The position numbers and the translations under genes are program-made. Of a DNA stretch of 11,672 nt, positions 1-5,895 are shown piece after piece (position 1 is the first letter of the stretch; each line of letters opens with the position of its first letter). The stretch lies in assembly GCA_002396805.1 (NCBI GenBank), contig DGYW01000029.1, positions 1,171 to 12,842 of the forward strand, written 5' to 3'. A model generated the notes under the pieces. That model had not been told where the DNA came from. It saw only the letters and a program-made list of their open reading frames with translations, and made no database searches. This DNA comes from Firmicutes bacterium UBA4996 (GTDB lineage Bacteria > Bacillota > Limnochordia > Darwinibacteriales > Darwinibacteriaceae).

Positions 1-516
1 CTGTGAGACCCCTTGTCCCGATGACGGTGTTTTGTTTGATACCGACACACTAGAAGCAGTATCCATTGTTGCACACGCTGACCATGTAGGTGTTCGCATT
101 AAGGTGACCGGCTTTCTTGGTAATATCAGGCAACAGCTCCAGCTAGACATCGGTTTTGGGGACGTAGTCAGACCAAAGGCGTACACAATGGATTATCCTG
201 TTTTACTGGGTATGGTGGCTCCCAACATATGGGTTTATTCGCTGGAGTCTGTAATTGCCGAGAAATTTGAGGCAATGATTAGGTTATCAGTCATCAATAG
301 TCGGATGAAGGATTTCTATGACATTTTCACTTTGCTAAGAATAGAACTAGGGTGGCTCAGTGGGACGCTTTTGTTATTCGTACAGGGCTCGACAATCTAC
401 CTTTTACCGTGGTAGTTGGTGGCATTAATACGTTTCTAAGACCAATATATGAGGCCATCCTAAGTGAAGATGAGTTCTTTAAAGTCTGGGATAGCGGAAA
501 AAGTCGATGGGTTTGA
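1..516 (+). pseudogene. AbiEii/AbiGii-type nucleotidyltransferase toxin gene, 5'-truncated by window edge, internally deleted and frameshifted
   Basis: The reading frame is open to the left edge, so the start lies outside the window. Frame 2 encodes recognisable AbiEii features: LQLDIGFGDVV, a YPVLLGM stretch, then SVIAEKFEAMIRLSVINSRMKDFYDIFTLLR, whose EKFEA and RMKDFYD parts are family hallmarks. AbiEii proteins are the toxin half of type IV toxin-antitoxin and abortive-infection systems. Frame 2 stops at 413-415 after an unrelated tail. From about 355 the family's C-terminal part continues in frame 1 as QWDAFVIRTGLDNLPF and then FLRPIYEAILSEDEFFKVWD, ending with TGA at 514-516. Between the DFYD block and QWDAF intact members normally carry roughly 35-45 more residues, so this looks like a deletion with frame change rather than a simple indel (that length is from memory of the family). 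The product is probably non-functional. No antitoxin gene is visible; it would lie upstream, outside the window. Confidence 0.5.
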
Positions 517-599
517 AGATGGTCAGCTCGGCATGGGCAGGGAGTTGTGTCATGGGCGCCGAATCATAAGGAAATACGAAGAACAGTGAGGAGAAAAGC

Positions 600-1283
600 A
601 TGAAAGCATACCAAGTTAGAATCGAGATAGAATACTCGGAGCCTCGAATTTGGCGGCGCGTTATCATGCCTGCCGATGCTACATTTAATAGATTGCACGA
701 CGTGATTCAAAACGTATTCAATTTTAGAAGCGGCTACCCGAGTGACGACTGCCATCTGTTTGAATTTGACCTTACAGTTGAAGAACTGAGAGTAACCAAC
801 GACGAAGAAGCTTATCAGGTATATCAGGAATTCAAAAAGAATAGGAGAGAACTAGAATCAAGACTGAAGGCCTTAAATTCGACCTTTGCGGAACAACAAC
901 TAAAAAACCTTCGAACTGTAATCCGCAAGCCTACCGGACTTAAGATTGATCAATATCTCGAAAAATATGGGGAGCTTCGCTACATTTACGACTTTGGTGA
1001 TGACTGGAGAATCCTGATCACACTTGAAGATATAGTGGGGGACTATCGCTATGGTTATCCAACTCTGCTGGATGGTGCCGAGACTGCCCCTCCTGAGGAT
1101 GTGGGGGGTCTCCCAGGGTTTTATGAGTTTTTAGAGATATATCACGATCCTGATCATCCAGATTATGCAGACGTTCGGACGTGGGCCAAGGGTCAGAGAT
1201 TCAAAGAGTATGATCCGGATCACATTAACGATATGTTGAAATTCATCAAGTACAAAAAGACCGAAGGGGATCGGACCAAGTGA
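600..1283 (+). CDS. pRiA4b ORF-3-family protein (IS1096 TnpR-like family)
   Basis: This 227-residue protein belongs to the pRiA4b ORF-3 family, whose members occur on plasmids, near transposons and in chromosomes; no biochemical role is established. Visible hallmarks are the opening strand with PRIWRRVIMPA (about 15-25), the helix FNRLHDVIQNVF (29-40), the core YIYDFGDDW (128-136) and the later block AETAPPEDVGGLPGFYEFL (160-178). Residues about 61-110 form a charged, probably helical insertion between the two halves of the domain; shorter members lack such a stretch. The ATG is supported by GAGGAG at 588-593 with a 6-nt spacer. Its TGA overlaps the GTG start of the DUF1848 gene, so the two are probably translationally coupled. 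Nothing nearby shows a transposase, so the IS1096 part of the family name should not be read as evidence of a transposon here. Confidence 0.5.
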   Translation: MKAYQVRIEIEYSEPRIWRRVIMPADATFNRLHDVIQNVFNFRSGYPSDDCHLFEFDLTVEELRVTNDEEAYQVYQEFKKNRRELESRLKALNSTFAEQQLKNLRTVIRKPTGLKIDQYLEKYGELRYIYDFGDDWRILITLEDIVGDYRYGYPTLLDGAETAPPEDVGGLPGFYEFLEIYHDPDHPDYADVRTWAKGQRFKEYDPDHINDMLKFIKYKKTEGDRTK

Positions 1284-2188
1284 TCCTCAGTGTTAGCCGC
1301 AGAACCGATATCCCGTCTTTCTATTCTGAGTGGTTTTTTAACCGTCTAAAAGAAGGTTTTGCCTTGGTCCGCAATCCCATGAATTTTCGTCAAGTGAGCA
1401 GAGTTTCATTGGACCCTTCTGTAATCGACTGTATCGTCTTTTGGACTAAAGATCCAAGTAAGTTATTGGCGAATCTTGAATTGTTGGCAGACTATCACTA
1501 CTATTTTCAGATCACCATTACTGGTTATGAGCAGATTATCGAGCCCAATCTACCGCCTACAGAGGAGATTGTTGATTCTTTTAAGAGATTAGCAGAGAAA
1601 ATCGGGACGAAACGCGTTATCTGGCGCTATGACCCCATCATTCTTACTCGTGATTTGGACATTAACTTTCACATGGCCAACTTTACGAGCTTAGCTGCGG
1701 CTTTAGGGGGCAGTAGCGATAGATGCGTCATTAGCTTTCTGGACCTTTACAAAAAGACCGCGCACAAGATGAAAAAGTTCGGCACCTCCACCATAAGTAA
1801 AAGCGCGATGGAGGAAGTAGCTGGGCATCTTGTCAAAGAGGCCAATCATTACGGGTTATCCCTAGAAACTTGTAGTGAGGAAATAGACCTTGATAGTTTG
1901 GGAATCAGGCATGGGAAGTGCATTGATCCTGAGTTGATCTCCGAGATTACGGGACAACGGTTAGATGTGCCCAAAGATCCTAACCAACGGCAAGCTTGTG
2001 GCTGTGCGAGGAGCGTGGATCTAGGAGCTTACAATACTTGCCTCCATGGCTGTATGTACTGTTACGCAAATTATAATGAGAAGACCGTGAAAAAGCAGAG
2101 CGCTCTGCACAATCCATCTTCGCCCCTATTGGTGGGGGATATCGAACCGAATGACAAAATAACCGACCGGAGGAGGACCCTTAGTTGA
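1280..2188 (+). CDS. DUF1848 family protein with C-terminal radical-SAM-like cysteine motif
   Basis: This 302-residue protein matches the DUF1848 family: it opens with ILSVSRRTDIPSFYSEWFFNR, has CIVFWTKDP at 51-59 and RVIWRYDPI at 112-120, and ends with a cysteine-rich block. The block holds C240-G-C242 and then the motif C254-x3-C258-x2-C261 followed by YAN (sequence CLHGCMYCYAN). That pattern resembles the [4Fe-4S]-binding motif of radical SAM enzymes of the spore-photoproduct-lyase-like type, but here it sits near the C terminus instead of the N terminus. A cluster-dependent enzyme is therefore inferred; the reaction is unknown. It starts with GTG overlapping the upstream stop by 4 nt, with GAAGGGGA (1263-1270) as the likely ribosome binding site. 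The stop overlaps the next gene's TTG start in the same 4-nt manner. Family assignment is firm, function is not. Confidence 0.5.
   Translation: MILSVSRRTDIPSFYSEWFFNRLKEGFALVRNPMNFRQVSRVSLDPSVIDCIVFWTKDPSKLLANLELLADYHYYFQITITGYEQIIEPNLPPTEEIVDSFKRLAEKIGTKRVIWRYDPIILTRDLDINFHMANFTSLAAALGGSSDRCVISFLDLYKKTAHKMKKFGTSTISKSAMEEVAGHLVKEANHYGLSLETCSEEIDLDSLGIRHGKCIDPELISEITGQRLDVPKDPNQRQACGCARSVDLGAYNTCLHGCMYCYANYNEKTVKKQSALHNPSSPLLVGDIEPNDKITDRRRTLS
2169..2176 (+). promoter_or_regulatory. Strong Shine-Dalgarno that fixes a TTG start
   Basis: GGAGGAGG lies inside the end of the DUF1848 gene, 8 nt before TTG at 2185. It supports the unusual TTG initiation codon of the hydrolase gene and coupling through the TTGA stop/start overlap. 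Confidence 0.5.
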
Positions 2189-2952
2189 TTACAACCGTAC
2201 TTAAGATCGAATCCCAAGCAGAATTACACACCTATATTCTTGATGGTAAGCGCACACGCCCAGCCGTGCTGATTTGTCCTGGCGGGGGATATCACTTTTT
2301 ATCTCCTAGGGAAGCGGAAGCAATTGCACTTCAGTTTGCTGCAACAGGCTTTCATGCCTTTGTCTTGTATTATACGGTCAAGCCGGAGGATTACCGCCAA
2401 CCAATGCTAGAACTGTCTCGAGCAGTCTGTGCAATTCGAAGTCGTGCTGACGAATGGAACCTAGATTCAGAAAAAATAGCGGTGTGCGGCTTTTCTGCAG
2501 GCGGACACTTGGCCGCTAGTCTAGCGGTCCATTGGCCGAAACTCCCAGACGCACCGCAGAACAAGCCCAACGCCCTGATTCTCTCTTATCCTGTCATTAC
2601 ATCGGGCGAGCACAAGCATGCTGGGTCTATCCTAAACTTGCTTGGACCGAACCCTAAGTCAGAGCAACTACACGAAATGTCTCTAGAAAAACAGGTTAAC
2701 ACAAGCACTCCACCAACTTTTCTATGGCATACAGTTGCGGATCCTATTGTACCTGTAGAGAACAGTTTAATGTTTGCAACAGCCTTGCGCGAGCAAGGTA
2801 TTCCTTTTGAGTTACACATTTACCCTAACGGTCCCCATGGACTATCCTTGGCCACCTACGAGACTGATGACGGCCGGGGTACAGATAGGCATGTGGCTAC
2901 CTGGATGGGTTTATGTATCGGGTGGCTCAAGGATTTGTTTATGTTTGAATAA
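2185..2952 (+). CDS. Alpha/beta hydrolase, esterase-like (acetyl-xylan esterase/BD-FAE-like group)
   Basis: A 255-residue serine hydrolase of the alpha/beta-hydrolase fold. The oxyanion motif CPGGGYHFLS is at 31-40. The nucleophile elbow GFSAGGHLA at 102-110 places the catalytic Ser at 104. ADPIVPVENS (185-194) gives Asp186, and GPHGLSL (216-222) gives His218, completing the triad. This arrangement is typical of small carbohydrate or carboxyl esterases often annotated as endo-1,4-beta-xylanase B-like or BD-FAE. There is no signal peptide, so it acts in the cytoplasm, possibly on short acylated sugars or another small ester; the substrate cannot be told from sequence. TTG is chosen as start because of the perfect Shine-Dalgarno at the right distance and the 4-nt overlap with the DUF1848 gene. 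It is the last gene of a three-gene unit ending at a hairpin just downstream. Confidence 0.5.
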   Translation: MITTVLKIESQAELHTYILDGKRTRPAVLICPGGGYHFLSPREAEAIALQFAATGFHAFVLYYTVKPEDYRQPMLELSRAVCAIRSRADEWNLDSEKIAVCGFSAGGHLAASLAVHWPKLPDAPQNKPNALILSYPVITSGEHKHAGSILNLLGPNPKSEQLHEMSLEKQVNTSTPPTFLWHTVADPIVPVENSLMFATALREQGIPFELHIYPNGPHGLSLATYETDDGRGTDRHVATWMGLCIGWLKDLFMFE

Positions 2953-2972
2953 GTGCTGAAAGGGATCAGAGA

Positions 2973-3007
2973 GGCCGTATGATGGGAAAGCATCACATCA
3001 TACGGCC
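2973..3007 (+). terminator. Intrinsic-terminator-like hairpin between convergent genes
   Basis: A perfect 12-bp stem, GGCCGTATGATG (2973-2984) with CATCATACGGCC (2996-3007), encloses an 11-nt loop and is followed by CTTTGTCTT on the + strand. The T tract is interrupted, so termination may be moderate. It lies in the 62-nt gap between the convergent hydrolase and YeeE/YedE genes and may serve both strands, although the minus-strand tail is poorer in T. Confidence 0.5.
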
Positions 3008-3014
3008 CTTTGTC

Positions 3015-3617
3015 TTATGCACTAGGTGAACGTTTTGCTTGGGTAGAATCAGTGATAAATTGGGAGGCGGCTGAGTCATGCGCTCCCGCTTTTTGATCTA
3101 GGCGATCAAGGAGAAGGACTACCCCAAGAATGATTAGGGCAAAGACATAACCCACCAAGAGGGGTGGAAGATTCAAAAGACCGGGTAAGGTCACCTTACC
3201 GAAACTTAAGGGGTCGATCAAAATCGGTTTTAGCGGTTCATAAGCTAGGGCGTAGACGAAGGAACCCACCAAACCGCCAGCTACAAGATACAATACATCT
3301 TTCTTGCCTGCCCCTAGGGCAGCTAGGGCTGTACCTGGGCAGAGTCCACTAAGGGCAAATCCCACCCCAAAGATGGCCCCTCCAACTCCAAGGGCCAGAA
3401 CATTTAGGTTTTTTGCTCCTAACTCTAGACCCGTCAGCGCCACTAGGGGATAGAGAATAAAAACTCCTACGGCTACAGCAGTAGCCATCAATTTAATTGC
3501 CTTCGTATTACGCAAGTTGAGGGCATTAACCAAGCAAGCGCATTCTGATACCCCAGCCCGCTGCAATACATAGCCAAACCCTATGCCAGTAAGCAAACCT
3601 AATAACAATACATTCAT
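3015..3617 (-). CDS. YeeE/YedE-family membrane protein, second half-subunit (putative thiosulfate/sulfur transporter)
   Basis: Starting at the ATG at 3617, this is a 200-residue, very hydrophobic protein with about five predicted membrane segments. It has the YeeE/YedE features GFGYVLQRAGV (13-23), Cys26 and Cys28 in SECACLVNAL, and GFALSGLCPGTALAALGAG (86-104) with Cys93. Family members such as TsuA take up thiosulfate through a path lined by conserved cysteines; YeeE/YedE proteins can be one long chain or two half-size chains, as here. An upstream TTG at 3665 is possible but would overlap the preceding gene by 47 nt and lacks a clear ribosome binding site. The ATG at 3617 has AAAGGGG 10 nt upstream and begins 1 nt after the preceding stop. 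The tail after about residue 172 is polar. A sulfur substrate is inferred from the family. Confidence 0.5.
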   Translation of the reverse strand: MNVLLLGLLTGIGFGYVLQRAGVSECACLVNALNLRNTKAIKLMATAVAVGVFILYPLVALTGLELGAKNLNVLALGVGGAIFGVGFALSGLCPGTALAALGAGKKDVLYLVAGGLVGSFVYALAYEPLKPILIDPLSFGKVTLPGLLNLPPLLVGYVFALIILGVVLLLDRLDQKAGAHDSAASQFITDSTQAKRSPSA

Positions 3618-3618
3618 T

Positions 3619-4104
3619 CTAGTACATCCCCTTTCTGGTAAAGTAGCGAGCCGCTGGAATTCCAACTAGGAATACCATTGCACCGAAGATCATACTTCCC
3701 ACCGACAGTTGGGTAAAACCTGTGATTACGTGTCCGCTAGTGCAACCATCGGCCAAACGGGCACCGAAGAGAATCAAGAAGCCGCCAAAGAAGAGGCTCA
3801 ATTTCCGCTTAGTGCTGGGCTTGGGATCGCTTTTGAAGCTGAGGCCCATGAATCGTGCAGCTAAAAAGCCACCAACAACTACACCAAGAACCAGCATCAT
3901 CTGCCAATCAATTACAGGTGGAACCTTTTGGAAATAAGCGTTGTTTGCCACAAAGTCGGGAAACAGCGGATTGAGTAAGAGTGCGACAGCCCTGGGATAA
4001 GATGTGGAAGCACCGAGACCTTTATAGGTGAGAAAAGCAAACACGCTCACTAAACCTAAACCAATTCCCCCTTGCCACCACGTCCAATAGCTTTTTTTCA
4101 TCAC
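3619..4104 (-). CDS. YeeE/YedE-family membrane protein, first half-subunit (putative thiosulfate/sulfur transporter)
   Basis: A 161-residue membrane protein with about four or five hydrophobic segments and a basic cytoplasmic stretch near 91-101 (KSDPKPSTKRK). The diagnostic motif is GARLADGCTSGHVITGF at 114-130, containing Cys121, matching the cysteine/GH motif of YeeE/YedE sulfur transporters. With the next gene, one nucleotide downstream, it should form a two-subunit permease equivalent to one full-length YeeE/YedE protein. Two adjacent starts are possible, GTG at 4104 or ATG at 4101; AAGGAG at 4117-4112 is 7 or 10 nt away, so either fits. A promoter with TTGACA as its -35 box and an embedded palindrome lies directly upstream, pointing to specific repression. 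No rhodanese, persulfide dioxygenase or CsoR-type regulator gene is seen in the window. Confidence 0.5.
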   Translation of the reverse strand: MMKKSYWTWWQGGIGLGLVSVFAFLTYKGLGASTSYPRAVALLLNPLFPDFVANNAYFQKVPPVIDWQMMLVLGVVVGGFLAARFMGLSFKSDPKPSTKRKLSLFFGGFLILFGARLADGCTSGHVITGFTQLSVGSMIFGAMVFLVGIPAARYFTRKGMY

Positions 4105-4134
4105 AGCAATTCTCCTTTCGAAGAGGAATAATAA

Positions 4135-4154
4135 TATGGTACTAATCTACCATA
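4135..4154. repeat. Second inverted repeat overlapping the YeeE/YedE -10 box
   Basis: TATGGTA (4135-4141), centre CTAATC, TACCATA (4148-4154) is a perfect 7-bp dyad. It covers the minus-strand -10 box and shares CATA with the GC-rich palindrome. It may be a second operator half or a weak hairpin; function unknown. Confidence 0.5.
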
Positions 4155-4173
4155 CCCCTAGGGGGTATGTCAA
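4144..4173 (-). promoter_or_regulatory. Promoter of the YeeE/YedE operon
   Basis: On the minus strand TTGACA (4173-4168) is a perfect -35 box, followed by an 18-nt spacer and TAGATT (4149-4144) as -10, matching 4 of 6 consensus bases. It points at the YeeE/YedE pair 40 nt downstream. The 18-nt spacer is almost wholly occupied by the GC-rich palindrome described separately. Confidence 0.5.
4151..4169. promoter_or_regulatory. Palindromic operator, CsoR/CstR-like
   Basis: CATACCCC-TAG-GGGGTATG is a perfect 8-bp inverted repeat with a 3-nt centre. It fills the spacer between the -35 and -10 boxes of the minus-strand YeeE/YedE promoter. Its TACCCC...GGGGTA form is the pattern I know for CsoR/RcnR/CstR-family repressors; CstR senses persulfides and controls sulfur genes in Staphylococcus. 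That a CstR-like protein binds here is inference, since no such regulator gene is in the window. Confidence 0.5.
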
Positions 4174-4248
4174 GACGTGGACAAGATACTGCTAGCTTGG
4201 TGAGTTGGGCAGGATTACCAGCAAGCTTAGCGAAACAAAGAAAGACAT

Positions 4249-4254
4249 TATAAA
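4249..4254 (+). promoter_or_regulatory. Probable -10 box of the alpha-galactoside operon
   Basis: TATAAA lies 21 nt before the start of the GH13 gene, in an A/T-rich stretch. The -35 region is poor: the best candidate is TTAGCG at 4227-4232, 16 nt upstream, with 3 of 6 matches. This fits an activator-dependent or weak promoter. The assignment is tentative. Confidence 0.5.
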
Positions 4255-4277
4255 ATTGTATAGGAGGTCTATACAAT
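4255..4277. promoter_or_regulatory. Palindrome spanning the Shine-Dalgarno and start of the GH13 gene
   Basis: ATTGTATAG (4255-4263) and CTATACAAT (4269-4277) are perfect 9-bp inverted arms around GAGGT, so the AGGAGG ribosome site (4262-4267) sits at the centre and the right arm runs into the ATG. If transcription starts near 4260, most of the left arm is not transcribed, which favours a DNA operator over an RNA hairpin. If the start is further upstream, the RNA could fold a stem with the Shine-Dalgarno in its loop. Confidence 0.5.
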
Positions 4278-5892
4278 GTTAAAGTGGTGGCAGGAACGTG
4301 TAGTCTATCAAATCTACCCCCGCAGTTTTCAAGACACAAATGGAGACGGTATTGGGGATCTCCAGGGTATTATTGCTCATTTGGACGAACTGCAGGATCT
4401 AGGCATCGGCATTATCTGGTTAAGTCCCGTTTATCCTTCGCCAAATATTGATTACGGCTATGATATTAGCGATTATCGAGGCATTCATCCTGAATTTGGC
4501 ACCATGGCCGATATGGAACAGCTCATCGCCGAGGCGGAAAAACGAGATATCAAAATAGTGATGGATCTGGTGATCAATCACACTTCTGATCAGCATCCTT
4601 GGTTTCAGCAAAGTAGAGACAAAAACAGCCCCTATCGAGATTATTACATTTGGAGACCAGGCAAAGGCACTAAGCCTCCGAATAACTGGAGTGGCTTCTT
4701 TGGTGGCGGGACCTGGCAGTACGATGAGCGGAGCGGCGAATATTACCTCCATCTTTTTGCCAAGAACCAGCCAGACCTCAATTATTACAACCCCAAGGTC
4801 TTGGAAGAAGTGAAGGCCATCATGCGATTTTGGTTGGATAAAGGCATAGCTGGGTTTCGCTGTGATGTGATCAATATTCTTTATAAGACCAGTCTAGAGG
4901 ATGGCAAACCAAGCCTCATTCTCAGAGGGAGTGAACATTACCTCTCCCAAGAAGGCACCCATGAAATTTTGAGGACTCTCCGCCGAGAGGTCCTGTCGAA
5001 TTATGATTGTTTTACAGTTGGCGAAACAGTTTTCGTCACTCCTAAGACCGCTTTAGATCTCGTTGATCCCACGCGCGGTGAACTAGATATGATTTTTTCC
5101 TTTGAGCATATGGAAACCGATCAATATCTGGTGAAATGGTTCAAACGCAAGTTCCATGCTGGACGTTTTGCCAAGACCATTACCAAATGGCAAATAGCTC
5201 TTCCTTGGAATGCCAATTATTTTGAAAATCATGATCAGCCCAGGTCTGTATCGCGCCTGGGAGATGATGGCACCTATTGGGAGAAATCGGCCAAACTCCT
5301 TTGTGTCATGCTGCTCACATTACGAGGAACTCCCTTTATCTATCAAGGTCAGGAGATTGGGATGACCAATTTCGACTTTACTAACATGGGTGATCTAAAA
5401 GATGTGGAATCCCACAACATTTATGCCATTGCTAGGAAACTTGGTTTTCCTCCTGCTCTCCGTTGGAAAATCATTAAGGCCACTTCCCGGGATAATGCCC
5501 GCACTCCAATGCAGTGGAACAGTGGACCCAACGCTGGGTTCAGCTCAGGAACGCCTTGGCTAGGCATCAATCAGAACTATACTCGCATTAACGTGGAATC
5601 CCAATTGCAGGATCCCAATTCCATTCGTAGCATGTATAAGACCATGATTGCCCTCAGGGCCAGCAGTCCTATTTTAAAACGCGGTAGCTTCGAAGCTGTG
5701 CACATCAGTAAACATCTCTTTGTGTATCGACGCAGTCTTAATGGTGAGTCGTTACTTATTCTTCTAAACTTTTCCCAAAGGGAAAGAAAGGCTGTCTATA
5801 AAGGATGTGTGGTGTTGTCGAATTATGACAGAACAACCTATGATGGGATGCTCAGGCCCTATGAGGCGATTATCCTGAGGCAGGAGGCATAG
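4276..5892 (+). CDS. GH13 alpha-glucosidase, oligo-1,6-glucosidase-like (subfamily 31 type)
   Basis: A 538-residue cytoplasmic glycoside hydrolase of full family length without a signal peptide. It opens with the typical WWQERVVYQIYPRSFQDTNGDG, where D20-D28 resembles the calcium loop. Conserved regions: DLVINH (97-102); QPDLN (165-169), the signature of the oligo-1,6-glucosidase subfamily; GFRCDVIN (193-200) with nucleophile Asp197; TVGE with acid/base Glu250; and ENHDQPR with stabiliser Asp320. The residue after the nucleophile is Val198; in this subfamily Val is associated with alpha-1,6 and Thr with alpha-1,4 preference, so isomaltose-type or related sugars are likely substrates. Cys196 replaces the more usual Met before the nucleophile. 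A C-terminal beta-sandwich ends the chain. It is the first gene of the sugar operon, three nucleotides ahead of the GH36 gene. Sucrose or alpha-1,4 glucoside hydrolysis remains possible. Confidence 0.5.
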   Translation: MLKWWQERVVYQIYPRSFQDTNGDGIGDLQGIIAHLDELQDLGIGIIWLSPVYPSPNIDYGYDISDYRGIHPEFGTMADMEQLIAEAEKRDIKIVMDLVINHTSDQHPWFQQSRDKNSPYRDYYIWRPGKGTKPPNNWSGFFGGGTWQYDERSGEYYLHLFAKNQPDLNYYNPKVLEEVKAIMRFWLDKGIAGFRCDVINILYKTSLEDGKPSLILRGSEHYLSQEGTHEILRTLRREVLSNYDCFTVGETVFVTPKTALDLVDPTRGELDMIFSFEHMETDQYLVKWFKRKFHAGRFAKTITKWQIALPWNANYFENHDQPRSVSRLGDDGTYWEKSAKLLCVMLLTLRGTPFIYQGQEIGMTNFDFTNMGDLKDVESHNIYAIARKLGFPPALRWKIIKATSRDNARTPMQWNSGPNAGFSSGTPWLGINQNYTRINVESQLQDPNSIRSMYKTMIALRASSPILKRGSFEAVHISKHLFVYRRSLNGESLLILLNFSQRERKAVYKGCVVLSNYDRTTYDGMLRPYEAIILRQEA

Positions 5893-5895
5893 TCT

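Noticed and set aside
335..410. Programmed frameshift rescuing the AbiEii gene
   Set aside because: No slippery sequence is evident, and a conserved segment is missing at the junction, which a frameshift alone would not explain.
32..415. A complete 127-residue gene starting at TTG 32
   Set aside because: The frame is open to the window edge with family-like sequence before 32, and the tail after about residue 105 is not AbiEii-like. It is a broken, truncated gene.
600..1283. Transposon or IS1096-type mobile element
   Set aside because: The family name mentions IS1096, but no transposase, terminal inverted repeats or target duplication is visible around the gene.
3618..3665. N-terminal extension of the second YeeE/YedE protein from TTG 3665
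   Set aside because: It overlaps the upstream gene by 47 nt, encodes a polar non-family stretch and has no clear ribosome site, whereas ATG 3617 does.
4420..4752. 110-residue minus-strand open frame inside the GH13 gene
   Set aside because: Antisense shadow of conserved GH13 coding sequence with no independent support.
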